Assembly: GCF_000212395.1 (NCBI RefSeq)
Contig: NC_015499.1
Location: 1,251,421 to 1,315,420, forward strand
Length of the DNA stretch: 64,000 bases
Source: Thermodesulfobium narugense DSM 14796
Lineage (GTDB): Bacteria > Thermodesulfobiota > Thermodesulfobiia > Thermodesulfobiales > Thermodesulfobiaceae
Reading direction: 5' to 3'
Part shown: positions 6,540 to 15,646 of the stretch, piece by piece
Position numbering within the stretch: the stretch's first letter is position 1
Layout: each line of letters opens with the position of its first letter
Position numbers and translations under genes: made by a program
Notes under the pieces: model-generated
Database searches by the model: none
Told to the model about the DNA's origin: nothing
What the model saw: the letters and a program-made list of their open reading frames with translations, nothing else

Positions 6540-9308
6540 GTGAACAAAAAAACAATAAATTTTATTTTTGAACAAAAAATCGATATCCCTCAGTCAAACT
6601 TTACTGAAGGAAATTTTCCAATTCTTACAGGTAATCTTATTGACAAACTAAGAAAAAGAAAAGATTGGATATTTATCACTGCATTTTCTCCTGACGGGAT
6701 CCACTTTGCTTCAGGCGGTTTTAATTCTAATATTCTTTTGTGGAATATTTTTAAAGAAAAACCCTTAGATAGCTTGAGTGGTCATGAAGATTGGATAATT
6801 GCGCTTGCTTTCTCCCACGACGGAAAATACCTTCTTTCAGGAAGTAGAGACAATAACATTATTCTTTGGTCTGTTCAAGAAAGAAAACTCATCACTAAAT
6901 TTGAAGGACACCAAAATAGAATTTCTTCGCTAGCATTTTCACCAGATGATAGCTTGATTGCATCCGGTGGGTACGATTCGACTATAAAAATCTGGGCTCT
7001 TGATTCCAAAAAACCAATAAAAACAATTGATACATCTCCTTTGTGGCCTACATCTATCTGTTTTGCTAGCAAGAATCTAAAGCTAATTGCAGGTTTCAAT
7101 GACGGAACAATAATTATTTATAATTTGAACAACTATTTTCAGACAAGTGTAATAAAGGTATTTCAAAATTGGATAGATTCAATAAAGTGCAGTAAAGATG
7201 AATTGCTTTTTTATGCATCAAACACAGATGGATTCATAAAAATATTAGAAACAAAAACTAGTAAATTAATCTTTAGCAAAAAAATCCCTTTCAAAGCCTC
7301 TTTATTTCCCTATAACGAGAAAAGCTTAAACTTTGTAGACAACTTAAGTATATATATGATGCTATACGAGAGAAGTCCTGAAAATTTTCTAAAGGGAATA
7401 AGAAACTACAACAACAATATTGAAAGTTACAGCCATAAGATATTTTTAAAAGATTATAAAGATTTTGCTTTTGATTTTTCAAAAAACTCAGATATCATAG
7501 CTTGTTCTGAAAGATCGAACTATATTTACATCTTCAATTCAAAAACCCAAGATTTTATAAAGATCGATATCTCTAGTTCCTGGATAAAAGCTCTTTCTAT
7601 ATCTGATGACGGCAATTTGCTGGCTGCTGGAGGATATGATGGAGAAATAAAGATATTTTCGCTTAAGACTGGATATTTAATTAGTTCAATTATTGACCAT
7701 GCCTCATGGATAAATTCCTTAAAATTTTCAACTGGTAGCAAATTAATAGCTGCTGGTTTAGAAGATGGAACTATTTTGATCATAAAAATTAAGGATATGG
7801 AAGTTGTAGAAAAATTTAACCTTAGTAATAGCATATATAAACTAGACTTTTTTAACAACAACAAGTTTGTTTTAGTATCTACAATAGATGGCAATCTATT
7901 TAGAATTGACTTAGCCAATAAAGAAATTGAATTAATTCAGAAGTTAAACAACTCATGGATTTCAAACTTTGCTCTTTTAAATACCGAAAAAGCTTTTATT
8001 ACAGCTTCTGAAGACGGTTATCTCTATTTAATAGAAAATAATAAAGTAATAAATAGTAACAAAATTCACGATTCAGAAATAACAATGTTAGAACTATTAG
8101 ACGATAATACTTTACTTACCGGTTCTCTAGACTTATTTTTAAAGCAAGTTAACTTAACCGATCTAAAAGTTGTTTCTGAAAAAAGATTTGATGGCTTACC
8201 TTTAGCATATAATAAAAATTTTAACAAGTTGTTTATCTCACATTTTAGAAACATATCTATATATAATAGAACTGATTCACAAGAATTAGGAAATCCAGAA
8301 CTTAATAAACCAACAATAGAATTTAATTTTGACTTTAATTCAAAGCAATTTAATATATCAAAAGATTGCGAGATTTTATTCATATTAAAGGGCAATAATC
8401 AATTAGAAAAGATATCTTTAACAAATCTTAACGCTTTGTTTCAAATAAAGCCATTAGAACCTATAGTAACTTTCTGTAATAGTTTTGATTTTTCTAAATT
8501 AGTTACTGGCCATTTTAATTCTGAGATAAAAGTTTACGATACTGAAAAAAATCAAATTATCAAAGAATTAAAGTCATATGAAGGTTCAATAATATCTTCG
8601 ATTAATTTGTCGATAGACGAAAGTTTTCTCCTTGTAGGCTTTGAAGATGGAACCATTGAATTGTGGTTATTTAATGAAGAAAAAAATCTCTGGTGCATAA
8701 GTAATAACTCTGAACCAATTAGCAAGCTAACATTTAGTTATGACAAGTTATTTTTCATATCAAAAAATAAATATAGTTTAGACACGGATCTGTGGTCTAC
8801 TATTGAGGGTACAAAGCTTGGAACTTTCCCAAACAAAAATTTTTGTTTTAAAAGCTTTGCTTTCTCTCCAAATTCAGAATCAGTTTTGTATCTAAATGAC
8901 AAAAATCAACTCTCCATCTGGTTTTTGAAGGAGGGAAAGGAAATAACAATTCCTGAAAAAAAAGATGAACCCTTTATAACATATTTCTCTTACTCTCCGG
9001 ATTCATCAAAAATTGTAGTAGGTTATATTGATGGTACATTACAAATATTTTCGCTTGAAGGAGAACTTATAAAAGAAGAAGATAACAAATCTAGTTCTAT
9101 TACTTTTATATTGTTTAAAGATGAAAAATCTTTCTTTACCTCTCATCTGGATGGATCAATCAGAATTCATACACTGGAAGATTTCTTAGATATAGAACCT
9201 ATTTTTGCTCACCATTCATCAATAGATTTTCTGTCTTATAACGCTGAAAAAAATCTTTTAGCCTCTTATTCCACTATAGAACATACGTTAAAAGCATGGA
9301 ACTTATAA
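6540..9308 (+). CDS. Large WD40-repeat protein
   Basis: This 922-residue protein is almost entirely WD40 repeats from about residue 40 to the last residue. Clear units include AFSPDGIHFASGG..ILLW, AFSHDGKYLLSGSRDNN..LW and AFSPDDSLIASGGYDSTIKIW. Degenerate ones continue to the C-terminus (SYSPDSSKIVVGYIDGT, ending KAWNL). Roughly two or more beta-propellers are expected. No signal peptide, membrane segment or catalytic domain (kinase, caspase, NB-ARC) is visible, so it is probably a cytoplasmic scaffold. The start is GTG with no convincing Shine-Dalgarno; a TATAAT lies at 6502-6507. The gene is monocistronic and its partner is unknown. Confidence 0.85.
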   Translation: MNKKTINFIFEQKIDIPQSNFTEGNFPILTGNLIDKLRKRKDWIFITAFSPDGIHFASGGFNSNILLWNIFKEKPLDSLSGHEDWIIALAFSHDGKYLLSGSRDNNIILWSVQERKLITKFEGHQNRISSLAFSPDDSLIASGGYDSTIKIWALDSKKPIKTIDTSPLWPTSICFASKNLKLIAGFNDGTIIIYNLNNYFQTSVIKVFQNWIDSIKCSKDELLFYASNTDGFIKILETKTSKLIFSKKIPFKASLFPYNEKSLNFVDNLSIYMMLYERSPENFLKGIRNYNNNIESYSHKIFLKDYKDFAFDFSKNSDIIACSERSNYIYIFNSKTQDFIKIDISSSWIKALSISDDGNLLAAGGYDGEIKIFSLKTGYLISSIIDHASWINSLKFSTGSKLIAAGLEDGTILIIKIKDMEVVEKFNLSNSIYKLDFFNNNKFVLVSTIDGNLFRIDLANKEIELIQKLNNSWISNFALLNTEKAFITASEDGYLYLIENNKVINSNKIHDSEITMLELLDDNTLLTGSLDLFLKQVNLTDLKVVSEKRFDGLPLAYNKNFNKLFISHFRNISIYNRTDSQELGNPELNKPTIEFNFDFNSKQFNISKDCEILFILKGNNQLEKISLTNLNALFQIKPLEPIVTFCNSFDFSKLVTGHFNSEIKVYDTEKNQIIKELKSYEGSIISSINLSIDESFLLVGFEDGTIELWLFNEEKNLWCISNNSEPISKLTFSYDKLFFISKNKYSLDTDLWSTIEGTKLGTFPNKNFCFKSFAFSPNSESVLYLNDKNQLSIWFLKEGKEITIPEKKDEPFITYFSYSPDSSKIVVGYIDGTLQIFSLEGELIKEEDNKSSSITFILFKDEKSFFTSHLDGSIRIHTLEDFLDIEPIFAHHSSIDFLSYNAEKNLLASYSTIEHTLKAWNL

Positions 9309-9331
9309 AATATCTAATTAACACAATATTT

Positions 9332-10213
9332 TCACTTTTTATTACTAATTTGATCTTTAAAAACTCCAAGTATCCCAAGAATTATTAATATTGCACCTAT
9401 AATTGTATAATTATTTATCTCCTCATTTAAGATAACGTGCCCCAAAAATAAAGCAAGGACAGGATTAACGTATGCATAGGTCATAGATATATTTATAGGC
9501 AAAAGCTTTACGGCATTTATATAAGCAGTAAATGCCAGTACAGAACCAAACACTACTAAATATGCACATGCAAAAATTGCATTTAAACCTGGTAAACTAT
9601 AGCTTTCGTGAAAAACCAGGCTTAAAAGAAAAAAACCTAATGATGCAAATACATTTTGATAAAAACTAACTGTTAAAACAGACATATCTAAAGTAAAATT
9701 TCTCTGAATTATTGCACCACACGCCCAGCACAGAGCAGAAAGAAATACCAAAAAGTAAGAAAATATGTCGATAAAAGAAAAATTAGATATTTTAGGAATA
9801 AATAAACAAAATACTCCAACAAATCCGAGCAACAAAGATATTATTGACATTAATGAAGGCATCTTTTTTGTAAAAATTGAGTCCAAAAATGATGCTAATA
9901 TAGGTGTAACTCCTAAGATCAAAGCCGTCAAACCAGAAGCTGCATTTTGTTCAGCCCACATAATCAATCCGTTTCCAAAAACCCACATCAACATACTGGT
10001 AGAAAATATCACTTTAAATTCATAGAAGTTCAATCTCAGATTCATTTTTCTTACCAAAAGAATTGAAAACAAGATCAGTGCAGCACAAAATAATCTTACT
10101 GCTCCAAGAGTAAAAGGCTCAAAACCACCTGTTACAGCTATTCTTATGGCAAGATAAGTACTGCTCCACACAATATAAACTACAAATAAGTTTAAGAGTC
10201 CAAAAATAGACAT
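9332..10213 (-). CDS. EamA-domain (DMT superfamily) transporter
   Basis: This 293-residue integral membrane protein has about ten hydrophobic segments in two homologous halves, typical of EamA/RhaT-type drug and metabolite transporters. The N-terminus WSSTYLAIRIAV and the C-terminal TYAYVNPVLALFLG are characteristic of the family, whose members often export amino acids or purine metabolites. The substrate cannot be read from sequence. It converges on the WD40 gene with a gap of about 20 bp and is divergent from ttuA across a 329-bp region. Confidence 0.9.
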   Translation of the reverse strand: MSIFGLLNLFVVYIVWSSTYLAIRIAVTGGFEPFTLGAVRLFCAALILFSILLVRKMNLRLNFYEFKVIFSTSMLMWVFGNGLIMWAEQNAASGLTALILGVTPILASFLDSIFTKKMPSLMSIISLLLGFVGVFCLFIPKISNFSFIDIFSYFLVFLSALCWACGAIIQRNFTLDMSVLTVSFYQNVFASLGFFLLSLVFHESYSLPGLNAIFACAYLVVFGSVLAFTAYINAVKLLPINISMTYAYVNPVLALFLGHVILNEEINNYTIIGAILIILGILGVFKDQISNKK

Positions 10214-10542
10214 TTTAAAAAATAGACCCTTCCTTAAAAATTTAGAAAGAACTTAAAAACTTTTATAAATAAAAAACCACATAAATATATATTATAATCT
10301 AAACTAGCAAGAAACAGATTTAAATATTTATCTAAATAATCGCTTTTTATAAAGTTCAAAGAAAACATACTTTATTCATAAAAATGAAAATTAGTATATT
10401 ATTTTCAGAATTTTTAAAAGTTAACTAAAATTAAGAATATTCCCCATAGCTTACTAACTACGTCATAAATTATTGTTAAAATAATATACAATAATAAGTT
10501 TTAATAAATAAGGAGGAAAATATTATAAAAACACAATACCAC
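10214..10542. other. 329-bp divergent intergenic region (DMT transporter / ttuA)
   Basis: The region is very AT-rich and contains no ORF or RNA gene that I can support. It must hold the promoters for both neighbours. Recognisable items are a strong Shine-Dalgarno AGGAGG at 10511-10516 and a loose CodY-box-like sequence at 10400-10414. No hairpin terminator or riboswitch is apparent. Confidence 0.5.
10511..10516 (+). promoter_or_regulatory. Strong Shine-Dalgarno that questions the ttuA start
   Basis: A perfect AGGAGG lies 26 nt before the first ATG (10543) of ttuA, too far for that codon. In frame, ATT at 10522 (5-nt spacing) and ATA at 10525 (8-nt spacing) are correctly placed. No ATG, GTG or TTG occurs there, so a rare ATA or ATT start is possible. 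Confidence 0.55.
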
Positions 10543-11439
10543 ATGAAATGTACAGTATGTAAAAAAGACGCAGTAATAAATCTTCCTAGACACAACCTTA
10601 AGCTCTGCGAAGAGCATTTCAAAGAACATATCATTTACCAAACACAAAGGGTCATAAAACATTTCAATATGTTTAAAAAAGAAGATACCTTGCTGCTTGC
10701 TGTTTCAGGAGGCAAAGACAGTCTTGGGCTCTGGTTTATCTTAAAAGGACTTGGATTTAACGTAAAAGCTCTTCACATAATAATGCCCTTTGGTGAATAT
10801 TCAGAAAAGTCTTTAGAAATAGTTAAAAGTTGTGCAAAAAAATTAGACGAAAAACCAATATATATTGAAGCAAACAATTATTTAGACATAGATTTTTTCA
10901 AGGCATTAAAAATATATAAAAAGCCCATTTGTTCCTTTTGCGGCAAAATAAAGCGATACATACTTTCTACCTATGCAAGTAGGAATTCTTACAACACAAT
11001 TGTTACTGGCCACAATCTTGATGACGAGACGGCTTTTTTACTTGGCAACCTATTGCATTGGCACGTTGAATATCTAAAGAAACAAGGCCCAATATTAGAA
11101 GGCAATCAATTTATGCCTAAAAAAGTGAAGCCCTTGATTCGCATAACAGATGAAGAAATGAGCTTTTTTGCAAAAGTTTCCAAAATTGAATACGTTGTTG
11201 AGAGATGTCCTTATTCTAAGGAAGCTAAATCTGTATTTTTCAAAAATATATTAAATGAAATTGATAAATATATGCCTGGTACAAAATCCTTTTTTTATTT
11301 ACAATACATAGAAAATATTAAGAACAATATCTTTAAGAAAACTATAGAAGAACCAAAAGAATGCAAAATCTGTCACTATCAAACTTATAATGACGACATG
11401 TGCTTCCTGTGTAAGATAAAATCAAAATATAGAAGGTGA
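10543..11439 (+). CDS. ttuA: tRNA 2-thiouridine synthetase TtuA-like (TtcA/Ncs6 family)
   Basis: This 298-residue enzyme is of the TtuA/Ncs6 group, which thiolates tRNA U54 in thermophiles. The N-terminal zinc knuckle (C3, C6, C22, H25), the ATP-binding PP-loop SGGKDS (55-60), the [4Fe-4S] cysteines C130, C133 and C222, and a C-terminal zinc knuckle (CKICHY..CFLCK) are all in place, matching TtuA architecture. It is followed 3 bp later by trmI. m1A58 from TrmI is known in Thermus to promote U54 thiolation, so the pair fits one pathway. The real start may be 6-7 codons upstream at a non-ATG codon next to AGGAGG. Confidence 0.88.
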   Translation: MKCTVCKKDAVINLPRHNLKLCEEHFKEHIIYQTQRVIKHFNMFKKEDTLLLAVSGGKDSLGLWFILKGLGFNVKALHIIMPFGEYSEKSLEIVKSCAKKLDEKPIYIEANNYLDIDFFKALKIYKKPICSFCGKIKRYILSTYASRNSYNTIVTGHNLDDETAFLLGNLLHWHVEYLKKQGPILEGNQFMPKKVKPLIRITDEEMSFFAKVSKIEYVVERCPYSKEAKSVFFKNILNEIDKYMPGTKSFFYLQYIENIKNNIFKKTIEEPKECKICHYQTYNDDMCFLCKIKSKYRR

Positions 11440-11442
11440 AAA

Positions 11443-12210
11443 ATGGACATTAACGAAGAAGAACTACTTGAAGCAACAAACAAAAAGGGGTTCAAAAAGA
11501 TTTTTCAGTTTAACAGCAAACAAAAAATTCAACTACAAGGTGGATATATTAATCCAGAAGACACCATCAACTTAGAAGAAGGGGAGGTTATTACTGCTTC
11601 AGATGGACTAAAATATCATATTTTTAAACCTACCATACATGACTACATAATGTATGGAATCAAAAGACAAACTCAAATAGTATACCCAAAAGAAGCTGGA
11701 TATATAATCTTAAAACTGGATATAAGGAATGGCAAAGTAGTGGGCGAGGCAGGCACTGGTTCTGGATCTCTGACACTAATTTTTTCAGAATTAGTTTCAG
11801 AAAAAGGAAGAGTAATAACATTTGAAAAAAATTTAGATTTTTTAAATAATGCAAGAAAAAATATTGAGAAATTTAGCAAACTTCAAAATATAACCTTTGT
11901 GAATGAAGATTTCATCAACTCAAATTATGAAAATTTTTTTGATTCCTTCTTTATGGACTTAAAAGAGCCATGGTTTTATTTTGAAAAAGCAAATAAGGCT
12001 CTTAAAGGAGGTGGAAATTTTGGCTTGATAGTACCAACTACAAACCAAGTAAATCAGTCAATAAATGAACTGGAATCAAACAACTTTTTGGTTGATGAAA
12101 TAGTAGAAATCTTTCACAGAAAATATAAAATAAATCCAAACAGACTTAGACCTGAAGATATTATGATCGGCCACACAGGATATCTTATCTTCGCAAAAAA
12201 GATAAAATAA
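11443..12210 (+). CDS. trmI: tRNA (adenine-58-N1)-methyltransferase
   Basis: This 255-residue Rossmann methyltransferase has SAM motif I GEAGTGSG (101-108) preceded by the YPKEAGYII segment. The C-terminal RPEDIMIGHTGYL is diagnostic of TrmI/GCD14-type m1A58 enzymes. It methylates A58 in the T-loop of tRNA and functions as a tetramer. It is translationally close to ttuA (3-bp gap, RBS GAAGGTGA overlapping the ttuA end), and both products modify the same loop. It ends 4 bp from the convergent CofE-like gene. Confidence 0.93.
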   Translation: MDINEEELLEATNKKGFKKIFQFNSKQKIQLQGGYINPEDTINLEEGEVITASDGLKYHIFKPTIHDYIMYGIKRQTQIVYPKEAGYIILKLDIRNGKVVGEAGTGSGSLTLIFSELVSEKGRVITFEKNLDFLNNARKNIEKFSKLQNITFVNEDFINSNYENFFDSFFMDLKEPWFYFEKANKALKGGGNFGLIVPTTNQVNQSINELESNNFLVDEIVEIFHRKYKINPNRLRPEDIMIGHTGYLIFAKKIK

Positions 12211-12214
12211 ATTC

Positions 12215-12844
12215 TTACTTTATTAGAACTATTGGTGTTTGTTCATCTGCATTACCAGCAGGATTATCTTTCATCATATCCTCAATTTCCCTAGGATCAA
12301 CGCCTTTTGAACAGCCCACCACCCATGCTACCCCAAGATCGTTCGCATCAACTATAGCAACTCTCACACCGCCTAGAAATTGACTTATTTCTTCTGCAGT
12401 TTTGTCTGGATCCCTTGGTCCCATTACAATAACTTTGTCATACGGTTGAATAGTACCCGCAGTATCATCTATTAGAGCAGACTGTTTGCCACACAATTTA
12501 TAAAATATTCCCTTTTTGCCAAAAACCTTAAGTAGCGAACCTATTATAAAGGAGATCAAAACTCTAAAAAGTCCTACCTCATTAATTAGAAGCTGCATTG
12601 CAAAGGGAGATGCCAAACTACCTATCTGTGGAAAAAAAAGGCACAGTCTCTTGGCAAAGTAACCTATTTTAATATAATCAGGATAGTAAAAACGGCCCTG
12701 AGTAATAGCAAGCGGACTTTCTGCAATTACTACAATTGTATCTTTATCTATCTTATCTTCGGCATATTTTTTTATTACGTCAACAATATTATCCTCTGGC
12801 CCTAAAATATGAGTTTTAATTGGTATACGATTTCTCATAAACAA
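12215..12844 (-). CDS. CofE-like (F420-0:gamma-glutamyl ligase-like) protein
   Basis: This 209-residue protein resembles the COG1478 F420-0:glutamate ligase fold, with VVIAESPLAITQG near the N-terminus and DANDLGVAWVVGCSKGVD near the C-terminus. In genuine CofE this fold adds glutamate to coenzyme F420-0. No other F420 gene is in the window, and similar stand-alone homologues exist in bacteria that do not make F420, so the substrate is unknown. Its start overlaps the upstream membrane protein by 29 bp, suggesting translational coupling within the yacL-ispDF operon. Confidence 0.7.
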   Translation of the reverse strand: MFMRNRIPIKTHILGPEDNIVDVIKKYAEDKIDKDTIVVIAESPLAITQGRFYYPDYIKIGYFAKRLCLFFPQIGSLASPFAMQLLINEVGLFRVLISFIIGSLLKVFGKKGIFYKLCGKQSALIDDTAGTIQPYDKVIVMGPRDPDKTAEEISQFLGGVRVAIVDANDLGVAWVVGCSKGVDPREIEDMMKDNPAGNADEQTPIVLIK

Positions 12845-13310
12845 CTGCTCCCCTTAAAAGATTGTTAGAAAAATTAAAGTGAAATTTTGACAAATGCATT
12901 GACATATCTCTTCTGCCAGAATATTTTATATGAAACTGCAATTTTCCTTCTTGAAGGAATTCCTTCGGCAACAAAACCAATATAGGCACTCCGCTCTTTG
13001 GAGGTAGCAAAGAAGTTTTAAAATAATTTTCTACTGGATAACCCACCGATACTACATCCAAAACTCTTGTTTTCGGTTCTAATAAAATACAACTTACTTC
13101 GTGTACGATAGCTATAATTTCCGATACGTTATCAATTGAAAATGGCAAATAATAATATTTTTCGTCATTGAAAAAATCCACTTTAGTTGAATCGAAACTT
13201 AACTGTACAGAAGTTTCTGGAAGCCTTCTGAATCTAATTTCCAGAACTGCAAAGAAAGATAATACCAAAATTGCAACCAGTATCAAAATGCAAACAATTA
13301 TCATCATCAA
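12816..13310 (-). CDS. Hypothetical protein with one N-terminal membrane anchor
   Basis: I do not recognise this 164-residue protein. Residues 1-22 form a strongly hydrophobic helix with no cleavage motif, so it is probably a membrane anchor. The remainder is predicted beta-rich and soluble ([19 protein letters not shown]) and likely faces the periplasm. It overlaps ispDF by 4 bp upstream and the CofE-like gene by 29 bp downstream, so the three are surely co-expressed. Any functional link is inference from position only. Confidence 0.75.
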   Translation of the reverse strand: MMMIIVCILILVAILVLSFFAVLEIRFRRLPETSVQLSFDSTKVDFFNDEKYYYLPFSIDNVSEIIAIVHEVSCILLEPKTRVLDVVSVGYPVENYFKTSLLPPKSGVPILVLLPKEFLQEGKLQFHIKYSGRRDMSMHLSKFHFNFSNNLLRGAVVYEKSYTN

Positions 13311-14515
13311 TTCTCCTCTTTTTTCAAAAGAACAACAGCTTTAGCAAGTATACCTTCTTCTCTACCTAAAAATCCTAAACCTTCAGATGTTTTCCCCTTG
13401 AGATTAACTTTTATTTTATCAATATTTAGCGCATTTGAAATAACAGAAATTATTTCATGTTTAAATGGACTGATTTTAGGCTTCTCAGCAAACACTATCA
13501 TGTCTATATTCTGAATCTTAAAGCCTCTAGCATAAACAAGCGTTGAAACTTTCTGAAGCAAAGTCAAACTTGAAATACCATGATATTTCGGATCGGTGTC
13601 GGGAAACAAAGTCCCAATATCATCCAAACCAGCTGCTCCTAAAAGAGCGTCAATTAGTGCATGCAGCAATACGTCAGCATCAGAGTGCCCTTTTAGGCCT
13701 TTTTCAAAGGGTATAAGTACTCCTCCAAGATACAAAGGTCTCTCTTTATCAAATGGATGAATGTCCTCTCCTATACCTATAAAATAATTTTGCATCCTTC
13801 TTATCTTTTCATCTTCATAAACTCTTTCAGATAAATTTTTAAAATCAACGTTGCTATTTATAAAATTTTTAACCAATTCTAGATCGTTAGGATACGTAAC
13901 TTTTATATTAGATTTATCTCCCAATACAACAAATGGCCTTATACCATAAAATTCCATTAAAGAAGATTCATCAGTAAAGATTAGACGCTTTGAGGCAGCA
14001 TTCTCAAATGCTTCAAGCAGTTCTTTTCTTCTAAAGATTTGAGGAGTTTGTGCTAAGAAGATAGAATCTCTATCAAGAGTTTCTTTTATAAAACCATCTT
14101 CTACTCTCTTGACAGTATCATTTACACCAACACATACTACACAAGAGCCATTTTGGATGGCAGCATCTATTGATCTTTCAATAATATCAGCGCTTACAAA
14201 CGGTCTTGCAGCGTCATGAACCAAAATAAATTCAACACTCTCAGGGACCTTCAATAAACCCTTTCTCACACTATCTTGTCTAAGTTTCCCACCAGGGACG
14301 ACATATTTAACCAGATCATATTTCTTTAAGAGTTCTCTAACAGTCTGGATATAATTAGATAGACAAACAACTACGATTCCTTCTATTTTACTATTTTTTG
14401 AAATAGTTTCAACAGAATACTCAAGCATATATTTATCGCCTATCTTTACCAAAGGTTTGTAAGAACCAAATCTCTCACCCTTACCTGCAGCTACTATCAC
14501 AGCCCAAATACTCAA
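13307..14515 (-). CDS. ispDF: Bifunctional IspD-IspF (MEP pathway)
   Basis: Two enzymes of the MEP isoprenoid pathway are fused in 402 residues. Residues 1 to about 225 are IspD, the CTP:methylerythritol-4-phosphate cytidylyltransferase ([23 protein letters not shown]). Residues about 243-402 are IspF, the MECDP cyclase (GIGEDIHPF metal site, [26 protein letters not shown]). Such fusions occur in alpha- and epsilon-proteobacteria and scattered other lineages; IspE, the intervening step, is not in the window. It overlaps the PIN/TRAM gene by 4 bp upstream, the same gene order as yacL-ispD-ispF in Firmicutes. Confidence 0.97.
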   Translation of the reverse strand: MSIWAVIVAAGKGERFGSYKPLVKIGDKYMLEYSVETISKNSKIEGIVVVCLSNYIQTVRELLKKYDLVKYVVPGGKLRQDSVRKGLLKVPESVEFILVHDAARPFVSADIIERSIDAAIQNGSCVVCVGVNDTVKRVEDGFIKETLDRDSIFLAQTPQIFRRKELLEAFENAASKRLIFTDESSLMEFYGIRPFVVLGDKSNIKVTYPNDLELVKNFINSNVDFKNLSERVYEDEKIRRMQNYFIGIGEDIHPFDKERPLYLGGVLIPFEKGLKGHSDADVLLHALIDALLGAAGLDDIGTLFPDTDPKYHGISSLTLLQKVSTLVYARGFKIQNIDMIVFAEKPKISPFKHEIISVISNALNIDKIKVNLKGKTSEGLGFLGREEGILAKAVVLLKKEEN

Positions 14516-15642
14516 GAAAGAATTCTCCCAAATACAATTCTTCCAGATGATGTTTGCAACACACTTGTTATTGTAATATTAACTTGAGAATTTATATAAT
14601 TTTTTCCATCTTCTATTACAACCATTGTTCCATCATCCAAATATCCCACTCCTTGACCTGGAGTCTTTCCTTCCCTAACTATTTGAATAGAAATTTCTTC
14701 TCCAGGAAGCACTACTGCCTTCACTGCATTCGCCAAATCGTTAATATTTAAAACCTTTATATTCATTAAAGATGCAACCTGGTTTAAATTATAATCGTTT
14801 GTAATGATACTTGAATTTGGTACGCCCTGAGCATACTTTATCAGTTTTTCATCCACGCCATTTAACCCTTTATAATCGATCTCTTCTATAATAATAGAAT
14901 CCTTTGCCTCCTCTTTGAAAGAATTTAAAATTTCTAAAGCCCTCTTCCCCCGCGCTCTTTTCATGGGATCAGTAGAATCAGATAACTGTTGAACCTCTTT
15001 AATTACAAAAGAAGGTATAATTATCTTCCCTTCCAAAAAACCAGTTCGCCATATGTCTTGAATTCTACCATCAATAATTACGCTTGTATCAATTATTTTA
15101 GAATTTCCATCTAGATGAACACCTTCTTTTACATGTTGTCTGTCGCTCATACCAAGAATTAAAGAAGAAGCTTTTTGATAAAATTTAGAAAACAGCTTAA
15201 AAGCATTTTCTATATCTCTTTTTTTCTTTAATGCCAAATAAACTCCTAAAAACCCTAGAACAAGGTTAAATAAGAGCGGAATAAGTTTTATCACTCCTAT
15301 CAATGGTAAAAAAGAAAGTGGCCAAGTTATAAGTAAAGAGATAATTAAGCCTAACAAGAGTCCGAGTACAGGTATAAAGATATCGAAAAGAGAAAAAGAA
15401 GTAATTTTATTTAAAAGAAGCTTCAAATAACTAAAGAGCTTGTTCCAAAAGACAAAAGCAAGTAAAAAACCTATAAGTGCAAGTAAAAGGGGAATAAAAA
15501 AAAATGACAAAGTGCCTATTGACTTCTCTTGCCAGGGAAAAATAGAATCAAAAAGCGACATTTTTACAACTGAATACCCTATAATAAAAAATATGAGAGA
15601 ACAAAATCCTGACCACAGCAACCTTAAGTTCATAAGGCTCAC
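14512..15642 (-). CDS. YacL-like membrane PIN/TRAM-domain protein
   Basis: This 376-residue protein has about four N-terminal membrane helices (residues 10-140), then a PIN nuclease-like domain beginning [12 protein letters not shown] (D185 as first acidic residue). It ends in a TRAM RNA-binding domain (about 315-376, [22 protein letters not shown]). It is the family of B. subtilis YacL and is likely a membrane-tethered RNase or RNA-binding factor; activity is unproven. The RBS AAGGAGGTG before ATG 15642 is strong. It is head-to-head with lnt, whose start lies only a few bases away. Confidence 0.9.
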   Translation of the reverse strand: MSLMNLRLLWSGFCSLIFFIIGYSVVKMSLFDSIFPWQEKSIGTLSFFFIPLLLALIGFLLAFVFWNKLFSYLKLLLNKITSFSLFDIFIPVLGLLLGLIISLLITWPLSFLPLIGVIKLIPLLFNLVLGFLGVYLALKKKRDIENAFKLFSKFYQKASSLILGMSDRQHVKEGVHLDGNSKIIDTSVIIDGRIQDIWRTGFLEGKIIIPSFVIKEVQQLSDSTDPMKRARGKRALEILNSFKEEAKDSIIIEEIDYKGLNGVDEKLIKYAQGVPNSSIITNDYNLNQVASLMNIKVLNINDLANAVKAVVLPGEEISIQIVREGKTPGQGVGYLDDGTMVVIEDGKNYINSQVNITITSVLQTSSGRIVFGRILS

Positions 15643-15646
15643 CTCC

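Noticed and set aside
15440-15646. Upstream 69 codons of the lnt frame
   Set aside because: They lie antisense in the 5' part of the PIN/TRAM gene, lack similarity to Lnt, and extend it beyond the family length.
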